A model generated the notes under the pieces. The model was given only the letters and a program-made list of their open reading frames with translations. It searched no databases and was not told the origin of the DNA. This document shows positions 1 through 4,468 of a stretch of DNA of 5,366 bases, piece after piece. Made by a program: the position numbers and the translations under genes. How positions within the stretch are numbered: position 1 is the first letter of the stretch; each line of letters begins with the position of its first letter. The stretch comes from Patescibacteria group bacterium (GTDB lineage Bacteria > Patescibacteriota > UBA1384 > JAHJRZ01), in the NCBI GenBank assembly GCA_018830605.1, contig JAHJRZ010000087.1, forward strand, positions 1-5,366, given 5' to 3'.

Positions 1-73
1 CAATAATATCTTCAGCAAATATAGCTGTTCTTTCTTCAAGATCAAATTTATGTTTTTCTTTTTCGCCTTTCAT
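1..73 (-). CDS. Four-helix-bundle (23S rRNA intervening-sequence type) protein, N-terminal fragment
   Basis: Reading leftwards from an ATG at 71-73, 24 open codons run off the window. They begin MKGEKEKHKFDLEERT and continue with AIFAEDII. The K-F-D-L-E-E-R-T-x-x-F-x-E-x-I-I pattern is, as I remember it, the usual opening of the small (about 120 residue) four-helix-bundle proteins first found in 23S rRNA intervening sequences. Their molecular role is not established. The gene starts only 11 nt after the DedA stop codon on the same strand, so it may be co-transcribed. There is no clear Shine-Dalgarno sequence; the leader is A-rich with reiterated AAATCA/CAAAT words. Only about a fifth of the expected protein is visible, so the family call rests on a short motif. 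Confidence 0.6.
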   Translation of the reverse strand, partial: MKGEKEKHKFDLEERTAIFAEDII

Positions 74-84
74 CTTTAAAGATT

Positions 85-738
85 TCATTTGATATTTGTG
101 ATTTTTGATTTGAGATTATTATCTTTTCTACTGTGCTTAATATGTCTATAAACCCAAAAAATTATACCAATTATTATTAATCCCAGGATTATATAATCTG
201 CCCCGCGGAAATAATTTTTTAAATTTTCCCAATTCTCGCCCAATTTTAGCCCAACATATCCCAACCCCCAAGACCAGATATAAGATCCGACAAAAGTATA
301 AACTATAAAATGCCAGAATCTCATTCTGGCGATTCCGGCTGGAAAAGAAATATAAGTTCTAACAACCGGTAAAAGTCGAGAGAAAAAAATGACGCTATCT
401 CCATGTTTTTTAAACCATCTGTCAGCCAAATCCAAATCATGATGAGAAATCAAGATATACTTGCCATATTTTTCAATTAAGGGCCGCCCGCCGTACATTC
501 CTACCCAATAGGCAACAACTGAACCAATGACACAGCCAATGGCGCCAGCAAGAGCGATAAGCCAAATATCAAATCGTCCTTGATAAACCAAAAACCCCGA
601 AAAAGGCATTATCACTTCCGAGGGTAAAGGAATACAGGCGGACTCAATTGCCATCAACAATACAATTCCTCCATAACCGAGCGTGGAGATGGTAGCGATG
701 ATAAAACCGGAGATAGCGGCTAAAATTGTATGGATCAT
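85..738 (-). CDS. DedA-family membrane protein (VTT domain), likely undecaprenyl-phosphate flippase
   Basis: This is a 217-residue integral membrane protein of normal DedA length. The family hallmarks are visible: Glu32 in the first hydrophobic segment, the re-entrant P37-L-P39-S-E41 stretch, and the F119-S-R121-L-L-P124-V-V-R127 motif followed by S131-F-P-A-G135. Hydrophobic helices lie at roughly 10-35, 58-80, 140-165 and 180-200. Some DedA proteins (for example UptA) are known to recycle undecaprenyl phosphate across the membrane. The neighbouring UppP and PAP2 genes make that role attractive here, but it is inference. It lies 85 bp after UppP on the same strand. The start ATG has no evident Shine-Dalgarno sequence. 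The last dozen residues (about 206-217) are polar and encoded by a repetitive A-rich stretch that continues into the leader of the next gene, so this tail may have been added secondarily. Confidence 0.9.
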   Translation of the reverse strand: MIHTILAAISGFIIATISTLGYGGIVLLMAIESACIPLPSEVIMPFSGFLVYQGRFDIWLIALAGAIGCVIGSVVAYWVGMYGGRPLIEKYGKYILISHHDLDLADRWFKKHGDSVIFFSRLLPVVRTYISFPAGIARMRFWHFIVYTFVGSYIWSWGLGYVGLKLGENWENLKNYFRGADYIILGLIIIGIIFWVYRHIKHSRKDNNLKSKITNIK

Positions 739-824
739 ATCATTAAAACATTAAATCATTAAAACATAAAAACAATTATTTTCGATCTTGTTCTAGTGTT
801 CTTGTGTTTTAATGTTTTTATGAT
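739..824. repeat. 17-bp imperfect inverted repeat in the UppP-DedA gap
   Basis: The arm 739-755 (ATCATTAAAACATTAAA) pairs with 808-824 with one mismatch (16 of 17), leaving a 52-bp loop of reiterated TTAAAACA and CTAGTGTTCTTGTG words. The right arm touches the UppP stop codon (824-826) and the left arm abuts the DedA ATG (736-738). It could act as a weak intercistronic processing or attenuation structure, or be a remnant of a dispersed A/T-rich repeat. The pairing is seen; any function is inference. Confidence 0.45.
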
Positions 825-1609
825 TATTGCGTTATAAAATAAAAAATAATAATTACTATCGCCAAAACTATTCTATAAATCACAAAAGGAGTGAAACTTC
901 CCTTCTCCAGATATTTTAACAGATATTTGATGGCCAGGTAGCCGGAGATTAAGGCGGCCAAAAAACCAATAATCGCCGCCAAAAGACTAAAGCCATTAAA
1001 CCAGCCGGTTATCGGTAAATCAACCAAATCTTTTGCCCTAAATATGGTCGCGCCAAGCATAATGGGCGTGGCGATTAAAAAAGAAAATTTGGCGGCGGTT
1101 TTTCTCTTAAAACCCAAGGCGATGCCGGCGGTCATGGTTGCGCCTGATCTTGAAATACCGGGGATTAAGGCCAAACTCTGGCCAAGCCCAATCAAAATCG
1201 ACTGCCCATAATTCATATTTTTTAGTTTCTGCGTATGCTTCATAAAACGGTCGACTAGATAAATGACTAAACCAAAGATAGCCAGAGTTGCGGCAATTAA
1301 CAAGGGCGAGCGGAGAGAGGTCTCAATCTTACCTTCAAAGGCATACCCTAAAATTGCCGCTGGAATACAGGCAATAATTATTAAAGCTAAAAGTTTATAC
1401 TTTTTATCCTTAAAAATCTCAACCCAATCTCTAGCAAAAAAAGAGATGATGGCTATTAGTGTCCCAAGATGTAAAAAAACATCAAAAGAAAGTCCCGGAT
1501 CCTGCCAATGAAAAAAATAGGGCAAGAGGATTAGATGGGCAGTTGAGGAGATGGGCAAGAACTCCGCAATGCCTTGGATTAAACCATAGATAATAGCTTG
1601 AAAAATCAT
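824..1609 (-). CDS. uppP: Undecaprenyl-diphosphatase UppP (BacA family)
   Basis: UppP removes the terminal phosphate of undecaprenyl diphosphate at the membrane, regenerating the C55-P carrier used for peptidoglycan and surface glycan synthesis. The protein is 261 residues, typical for the family. Both signature motifs are present: Q12-G-I-A-E16-F-L-P-I-S-S-T-A-H25 (the (E/Q)xxxE box) and P150-G-I-S-R154-S-G-A-T (the PGxSRSxxT box with the catalytic Arg). About eight hydrophobic segments follow the family pattern. The ATG overlaps the upstream PAP2 stop in an ATGA arrangement (4 nt shared). An AGGAA lies directly against the ATG, too close for normal initiation, so translational coupling to PAP2 is likely. 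Loss of this enzyme is classically linked to bacitracin sensitivity. Confidence 0.96.
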   Translation of the reverse strand: MIFQAIIYGLIQGIAEFLPISSTAHLILLPYFFHWQDPGLSFDVFLHLGTLIAIISFFARDWVEIFKDKKYKLLALIIIACIPAAILGYAFEGKIETSLRSPLLIAATLAIFGLVIYLVDRFMKHTQKLKNMNYGQSILIGLGQSLALIPGISRSGATMTAGIALGFKRKTAAKFSFLIATPIMLGATIFRAKDLVDLPITGWFNGFSLLAAIIGFLAALISGYLAIKYLLKYLEKGSFTPFVIYRIVLAIVIIIFYFITQ

Positions 1610-2187
1610 TTCCTAAATTCTTTTAATAAATTATTCTTCACCCAACCCCCTTCTCGCTGGACCAGCCAGGCGGCGAAGATGCCAAAGATTGACCCGGCAA
1701 TTATGTCTGAAGGATAATGGGCGCCGGCAGCGATTCGGGACAAACCGACGATGGCCGCCAAAATATACAAAACTACTGCCAATTTTTTATAACCGGCCAT
1801 ATAAAATGAAGTAGCAATGGCAAAAACAAAGATTGAATGGGATGAGGGAAAGGAGGTCGGATCAACCGTCACCGAGAGTTGTTTTACTTCGGCTGGATGG
1901 GAGACGATCGGCCGATTGCGCACAAAAACAAGATTAATCAATTGATCGACAAGAAAAGCCCATGCAAGGGAGAGCATAGTATAGATGACTGCCCTCTTGG
2001 CTTTGTGTTCTTCCTCCTCCTGACCTTTTTTGTAAACAAACCACATATAGCCAATAATGATGAAGAAGATAAAAATTAGATATTTGGCTAAAATAAAAAC
2101 CATTACTTTTATCAAAAAGCTGTCTTTGATTAGACTATTGAAAAACTCAAAAATCAAAAAATCAATCTGCTGGATAGTCTCAACCAT
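1606..2187 (-). CDS. PAP2-superfamily membrane phosphatase
   Basis: This 193-residue protein has several membrane segments (roughly 26-52, 66-88, 117-132, 136-152 and 160-177). The type 2 phosphatidic acid phosphatase motifs are clear: R92-P93 of motif 1, P114-S-S-H117 of motif 2, and S150-R151-x5-H157-x3-D161 of motif 3, which supplies the nucleophilic histidine and its aspartate partner. The lysine that normally opens motif 1 (KX6RP) is Asn85 here, a departure worth noting. BcrC-type members dephosphorylate undecaprenyl diphosphate; others act on phosphatidylglycerol phosphate or lipid A. Overlap with uppP favours a C55-PP role, by inference. It heads the leftward operon. No Shine-Dalgarno is visible; a TATTAT hexamer 8 nt before the ATG suggests a leaderless or nearly leaderless transcript. 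Confidence 0.9.
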   Translation of the reverse strand: MVETIQQIDFLIFEFFNSLIKDSFLIKVMVFILAKYLIFIFFIIIGYMWFVYKKGQEEEEHKAKRAVIYTMLSLAWAFLVDQLINLVFVRNRPIVSHPAEVKQLSVTVDPTSFPSSHSIFVFAIATSFYMAGYKKLAVVLYILAAIVGLSRIAAGAHYPSDIIAGSIFGIFAAWLVQREGGWVKNNLLKEFRK

Positions 2188-2195
2188 ACATACTT

Positions 2196-2201
2196 ATAAT
2201 A
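2196..2201 (-). promoter_or_regulatory. Candidate -10 element of the PAP2-uppP-dedA operon
   Basis: The leftward strand reads TATTAT ending 8 nt before the PAP2 ATG (2185-2187). Transcription would start at or just before the start codon, which fits the absence of a Shine-Dalgarno sequence. No good -35 hexamer is placed at 17 nt. A hairpin (TAAGAG 2211-2216 with CTCTTA 2225-2230) overlaps the expected -35 region and could be an operator or part of the upstream terminator. Confidence 0.4.
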
Positions 2202-2238
2202 GCATATTGTTAAGAGAAAAAAAGCTCTTATAACTACA

Positions 2239-2268
2239 ACAAAAGCACTTTTCTAAAAGTGCTTTTGT
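2239..2268. terminator. Bidirectional-looking hairpin terminator after the template repeat
   Basis: A perfect 14-bp inverted repeat (2239-2252 with 2255-2268) has the core AAAAGCACTTTT. Realistically it forms a 12-bp stem (2239-2250 / 2257-2268) with a 6-nt loop. T-rich arms on both sides could support termination either way. On the leftward strand it sits 17 nt past the 3' end of the template repeat and 51 nt before the PAP2 ATG. It would therefore end the template transcript and insulate the lipid-carrier operon. Confidence 0.7.
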
Positions 2269-2285
2269 CTTCTGTTTGGAGACTA

Positions 2286-2392
2286 CCTCAAGGCCGGCGC
2301 CGACATTCGGATAAGCACTCTCGGGATTCCAATTGCGATTGACGTTGAGGCCATTCGCATTGAAGTTGACATCAAGCGGGGCACCGCCGTAA
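2286..2392 (-). repeat. DGR template repeat (TR)
   Basis: This 107-bp segment matches 2830-2936 at 99 positions with no gaps (constant offset 544). The eight differences are at 2307, 2321, 2346, 2355, 2361, 2367, 2372 and 2390. In every one this copy has T on the plus strand, that is A on the leftward (coding) strand, while the other copy has C, T or G there. By hand count there are 22 such adenines in the segment, so 8 of 22 adenines and 0 of 85 other bases differ. That one-sided bias identifies this copy as the unmutated template. It is rich in AAY codons when read in the target's frame (eight Asn). The end nearest 2286 is a GC-rich run identical in both copies, as expected of the initiation-of-mutagenic-homing end. 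Confidence 0.9.
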
Positions 2393-2712
2393 AAATGTTC
2401 TCTCCCATCCATATCACTGGGTCTTGAGTTTTACTCCCCGCCAAAGGCGAGGTTGTACACTCTCGGCCCTGTCCGCCCTGGGTCGTGGGAAGGGCATTTT
2501 TTGGGAGCATCCCGATTGAAACATCGGGAACCTCCGCCAGAAAAGAACAAGGAGTTTCCAAACTTTCTTCGCGCGCTTCGCCAATCCCTGCCTCGCCAGC
2601 AGGCGGGCGTAGATGGGCGAATTCTGGCGACCAAAAATTGGGATTTCGGCGACGGCAATCCGTGGACGGCCGTACATTAGCCTACTCTCATTATTAAAAT
2701 AACAAAATAATC

Positions 2713-2751
2713 AAAAAAGGGCAAGAGCACACCCGAAGGCGACTCCTGCCC
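2713..2751 (-). terminator. Rho-independent terminator of the variable-protein gene
   Basis: On the leftward strand a GC-rich stem (outer GGGCA 2747-2751 with TGCCC 2719-2723, then GAG with CTC, then CC with GG, with a bulge and wobble pairs) is capped by a UUCG tetraloop closed by C-G. It is followed directly by six U (2713-2718). It lies 52 nt past the stop codon of the 318-residue protein and separates that gene from the template repeat, so the two are probably not on one efficient transcript. Confidence 0.8.
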
Positions 2752-2774
2752 CATTGCTTACGTTTGCGAACTCA

Positions 2775-2810
2775 AGCCCCAAGGGCTCGAAAGAACCAAG
2801 GGCTCAAGCC
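2775..2810. repeat. Short direct and inverted repeats just past the variable repeat
   Basis: The word CCAAGGGCTC occurs at 2779-2788 and 2796-2805 (period 17), and CTCAAGCC at 2771-2778 and 2803-2810. AGCCC (2775-2779) pairs with GGGCT (2783-2787) across a 3-nt loop. The cluster spans the stop codon of the variable protein and starts about 20 nt beyond the end of the variable repeat. Some characterised DGRs have a hairpin just beyond the VR that promotes homing. This cluster is a candidate, although the stem is short and further from the VR than in the phage example. Confidence 0.35.
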
Positions 2811-3760
2811 ACAAGCTCCAAAGGAACTCCCTCAAGGCCGGCGCCGACATGCGGATAAGCACTCCCGGGATTCCAATTGCGATTGACGTAGAGGCCATCC
2901 GCATCGAAGTAGACAACAAGCGGGGCACCGCCGCAAGGATCGGCTGTCCGCGCCGAAGTGTCAGTCCTGAACCTTTTGTCCAGAGCGGCTGCCAGAAGGT
3001 TCATCATCAGGGCGTCACTCGATACGGTCGAGACAACGAGCCCTCGCTCTTGAGCAACCGATTGCTGATGCTTCCAGCCCTTATCGGTAGTGAATTGCGG
3101 GAAGTCGACGAAGTTGACCTTCCAGGTTGGCTCTGTGACTGCGGGCACTGGGGCGAAGGGGTAATCCTTGGGTCGAGCCACGAAGTAGTTCGACCGCATC
3201 TGCTCGCGGACTTTGCCCGCAGGCAGATTGTCATGCGCCACTGCCCAAAGATCGCACTGGCCGATGAGCGAAGTCGGTATTCCGGCTACTTCCGGAAGCG
3301 CCAGCCGGAGCACCGGGGTACATTGGTAGTCGCGCTTCGAATCACTACAGAGCGCAGCCAACCGTGTCATCAGGTCGACCGTCCAGTTGTCGGGGAGCGG
3401 CACCTGCGGGCACCAATTATCAGCGAGCCCCAACGGATTCTCGCCCTTTGGCCCCCGAACTGCCTTGTCCCACTCCGCCGGGCCAAGAACGATAAGTCCT
3501 TCGATCTGACGGTAGGGGTGGGAAGGATCAGTCAAGCCCAGAATCTGATCCAAGCTCACCTGGCCTCTTGTGATCAGTTCAACCATCTGCTGGAGTTTGG
3601 TCGCCTCTACAAAGCCCGGCAAAGAAACCCACTCTCTGCACCCTTGACGAGTGCACTCCACCTGAAGTATGCCAGCGACAACTCGGGCGACAGGTTTTCC
3701 GCACCTTGAGTGCTGGATCTCCACGACCGAAGAGCCTGCAGTTCCGATGGTCTTAGCCAT
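2804..3760 (-). CDS. DGR target protein: zinc-ribbon-like N-terminus, hypervariable C-terminus
   Basis: This 318-residue protein has no signal peptide or membrane segment. Residues 12-45 look like a zinc ribbon with one degenerate half (H17-x-x-C20 ... C36-x4-C41; the stretch R-C-G-K-P-V-A-R and E-C-T-R-Q-G-C is reminiscent of Mu Com-type fingers). The middle (about 50-270) is not recognised. Residues 276-311 are encoded by the variable repeat and contain V-N-R-N-W-N-P followed by a closing V-G-A-G-L-E-G-V. Variable residues are 276, 282, 284, 286, 288, 291, 299 and 304. Placement of the diversified segment at the extreme C-terminus is the standard layout of DGR targets, many of which have a C-type-lectin fold; that fold is inferred here. 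The start is supported by GGAG 9 nt upstream and a good promoter. Base composition is clearly GC-richer than in the flanking genes, suggesting separate ancestry. Binding target and function are unknown. Confidence 0.88.
   Translation of the reverse strand: MAKTIGTAGSSVVEIQHSRCGKPVARVVAGILQVECTRQGCREWVSLPGFVEATKLQQMVELITRGQVSLDQILGLTDPSHPYRQIEGLIVLGPAEWDKAVRGPKGENPLGLADNWCPQVPLPDNWTVDLMTRLAALCSDSKRDYQCTPVLRLALPEVAGIPTSLIGQCDLWAVAHDNLPAGKVREQMRSNYFVARPKDYPFAPVPAVTEPTWKVNFVDFPQFTTDKGWKHQQSVAQERGLVVSTVSSDALMMNLLAAALDKRFRTDTSARTADPCGGAPLVVYFDADGLYVNRNWNPGSAYPHVGAGLEGVPLELVA
2830..2936 (-). repeat. DGR variable repeat (VR)
   Basis: This is the 107-bp partner of the template repeat at 2286-2392, lying in frame near the 3' end of the 318-residue protein gene. 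Relative to the template it carries eight substitutions, at 2851, 2865, 2890, 2899, 2905, 2911, 2916 and 2934. All fall at first or second codon positions and all are non-synonymous: Tyr to Cys (276), Asp to Val (282), Asn to Tyr (284, 291), Asn to Asp (286, 288), Glu to Gly (299) and Asn to His (304). The last 21 bases toward 2830 are identical to the template. Beyond 2830 and 2936, mismatches at non-adenine positions begin, which sets the boundaries. Confidence 0.9.
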
Positions 3761-3769
3761 TCCGACCGT

Positions 3770-3780
3770 CTCCTCTCCTT
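3770..3780 (-). promoter_or_regulatory. Shine-Dalgarno sequence of the DGR target gene
   Basis: The leftward strand reads AAGGAGAGGAG, two overlapping GGAG cores, the nearer 9 nt before the ATG at 3758-3760. It is the only strong, well-spaced ribosome binding site seen in the window and fixes the start of the 318-residue protein. Confidence 0.75.
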
Positions 3781-3814
3781 GGCACTATATGCCGATTGGT
3801 ACGAAACTACCTTT

Positions 3815-3842
3815 ATTATACATAGAGATTAGTTATTGTAAA
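3815..3842 (-). promoter_or_regulatory. Sigma-70-type promoter of the DGR target gene
   Basis: On the leftward strand TTTACA (3837-3842, five of six to TTGACA) and a perfect TATAAT (3815-3820) are separated by 16 nt. Transcription would begin near 3808, giving a leader of about 48 nt that contains the Shine-Dalgarno sequence. Confidence 0.7.
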
Positions 3843-3877
3843 CCCTCGAGCACCATAATATTGTTTAGGGGAAAAAG

Positions 3878-3886
3878 TGATATAAT
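3878..3886 (+). promoter_or_regulatory. Extended -10 promoter of the GxxExxY gene
   Basis: TGA-TATAAT forms a TGn extended -10 with a perfect hexamer at 3881-3886. No good -35 is present at the right spacing, which an extended -10 can tolerate. The expected start site is about 3893, where a GTG in frame with the gene occurs. It diverges from the leftward promoter at 3815-3842. Confidence 0.55.
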
Positions 3887-3900
3887 TAGATTGTGCGACA

Positions 3901-3937
3901 GGACCACCGCAGAAATGTTCGCAGAAAACACAGAAAT
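3901..3937 (+). repeat. GCAGAA-type repeat, copy A, before the GxxExxY gene
   Basis: The segment begins GGACCACCGCAGAA and reiterates CGCAGAA/CACAGAA about every 10-11 bp. It aligns without gaps to copy B at 4332-4369, sharing the blocks GGAC, CCGC, GAA, TCGC, GAA and CAGAA. It forms the leader of the gene if translation begins at 3938, or encodes a basic N-terminal extension if the GTG at 3893 is used. Confidence 0.6.
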
Positions 3938-4369
3938 ATGAAATCTGTCAAAATAAAAAAAAGACTTATATACCGAAAATCCACTTATAAAATAAATGGG
4001 ATTCTGTTTGATGTCTTCAAGGAACTGAATTACGGATTTAGAGAAAAGATTTATCAACATGCTATTTCGCAAGAATTATTAAGAAATAAAATTTCATTTA
4101 AAAGAGAAGTATATATCCCCATATACTATAAAAACCACAAAATAGGCCGATATTTTATTGATTTCCTAATAGATAATAAAATTGCCTTAGAAATTAAAGT
4201 AGCAGACAGATTTTATAGTTCTCATATTAGTCAACTTCTAAGTTACTTAAAATCAGCTAAAATAAAATTGGGCCTATTAGCAATTATTACCCCGAAAGGG
4301 ATACGGATAAAAAGATTAGCTAATACTAAAAGGACTGCCGCGGAACAGCTCGCGGAATGCGCAGAATAG
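3938..4369 (+). CDS. GxxExxY protein (PD-(D/E)XK-like fold)
   Basis: This 143-residue protein carries the family signature G33-F-R-E36-K-I-Y39, then a nuclease-like core with D75 and E85-I-K87 and a downstream Q99-L-L-S-Y103 helix. These are the positions expected for a PD-(D/E)XK-type site. The family is widespread and its biological role is unsettled; nuclease activity is inferred from the fold. I chose the ATG at 3938 because it gives the usual 9-10 residues before L-I-Y. The in-frame GTG at 3893 would add 15 basic residues encoded by a repeat, but it coincides with the predicted transcription start, so a leaderless GTG start cannot be excluded. No Shine-Dalgarno is seen for either. The last dozen residues (R-T-A-A-E-Q-L-A-E-C-A-E) come from repeat copy B and look appended. 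Confidence 0.82.
   Translation: MKSVKIKKRLIYRKSTYKINGILFDVFKELNYGFREKIYQHAISQELLRNKISFKREVYIPIYYKNHKIGRYFIDFLIDNKIALEIKVADRFYSSHISQLLSYLKSAKIKLGLLAIITPKGIRIKRLANTKRTAAEQLAECAE
4332..4369 (+). repeat. GCAGAA-type repeat, copy B, overlapping the GxxExxY 3' end
   Basis: The segment begins GGACTGCCGCGGAA and is a direct repeat of copy A (3901-3937) and an inverted repeat of copy C (4399-4435). It encodes the last residues and the stop codon of the GxxExxY gene. With copy C it can form a long imperfect hairpin. Several A/G differences between B and C become G-U wobbles in RNA, so pairing is largely kept. Confidence 0.65.
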
Positions 4370-4386
4370 TTGAACCTCATTTGTAT

Positions 4387-4403
4387 AAAGAATCCTATTC
4401 TTT
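4387..4403. terminator. Inner hairpin between repeat copies B and C
   Basis: AAAGAAT (4387-4393) pairs perfectly with ATTCTTT (4397-4403) around a 3-nt loop. It sits inside the larger B/C inverted repeat, so the gap after the GxxExxY gene could fold into one long stem. There is no U-tract directly after it, so a termination role is only possible. Confidence 0.4.
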
Positions 4404-4435
4404 CCGCGTGTTCTGCGATTCTTCTGCGGTAGTCC
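4399..4435 (-). repeat. GCAGAA-type repeat, copy C (inverted)
   Basis: Read on the minus strand this begins GGACTACCGCAGAA and matches copies A and B. It lies in the gap between the GxxExxY stop and the recombinase start, giving the arrangement A - gene - B - inverted C. The related tail TCTGTGGTAG at 4447-4456 may be a further decayed unit. Confidence 0.6.
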
Positions 4436-4450
4436 CTGCGAGACTTTCTG

Positions 4451-4459
4451 TGGTAGTAT
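4451..4459 (+). promoter_or_regulatory. Candidate extended -10 of the recombinase gene
   Basis: TGG-TAGTAT fits a TGn extended -10 with four to five matches to the hexamer, ending 9 nt before the recombinase ATG. Transcription from it would give a very short or absent leader, consistent with the lack of any Shine-Dalgarno sequence. The -35 region is not recognisable. Confidence 0.3.
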
Positions 4460-4468
4460 TTACCTTAT

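Larger units (their letters stand above)
2239..2712 (-). ncRNA. Proposed DGR template RNA (TR transcript with structured leader)
   Basis: This is the interval between the terminator of the variable-protein gene (2713-2751) and the hairpin at 2239-2268. It contains the template repeat at 2286-2392 and about 320 nt of leader in front of it. Frames here are open only over short, mutually overlapping stretches, and none looks like a protein. The 72-residue reading through the TR is explained by homology to the variable protein's C-terminus. The leader is GC-rich and folds locally: stems 2510-2516/2523-2529 (7 bp), 2436-2442/2446-2452 (7 bp, one mismatch) and 2587-2591/2599-2603 (5 bp). In studied DGRs, sequences flanking the TR help the RT-Avd complex prime cDNA synthesis, so a structured leader would fit. 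An AT-rich stretch at 2685-2712 is the likely promoter location, but no convincing -35/-10 pair is seen. The transcript ends are inferred. Confidence 0.5.

Noticed and set aside
2194..2412. 72-codon leftward reading frame through the template repeat
   Set aside because: Its only protein-like part is the template repeat itself, which mirrors the variable protein's C-terminus. It then runs through the terminator hairpin and lacks a Shine-Dalgarno sequence, so a template RNA explains it better.
2414..2697. Several overlapping 70-90 codon frames on both strands between TR and target gene
   Set aside because: They overlap each other in different frames, are rich in Arg/Pro/Ser as expected of random GC-rich DNA, and show no Avd-like or RT-like pattern.
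2775..2810. CRISPR-like or tandem array near the target stop codon
   Set aside because: Only two copies of a 10-bp word with a 7-bp gap; too short and too few for a CRISPR or a satellite array.
2286..2936. Ordinary gene duplication with decay as the origin of the two 107-bp copies
   Set aside because: Decay would scatter differences over all bases and include silent sites. Here all eight differences are at adenines of one copy, all change amino acids, and similarity stops sharply at both ends.
2849..3709. 286-codon rightward open frame
   Set aside because: It lies wholly antisense to the 318-residue DGR target gene, has no promoter or ribosome binding site, and its translation shows no recognisable domain. 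It is a by-product of GC-rich codon use.
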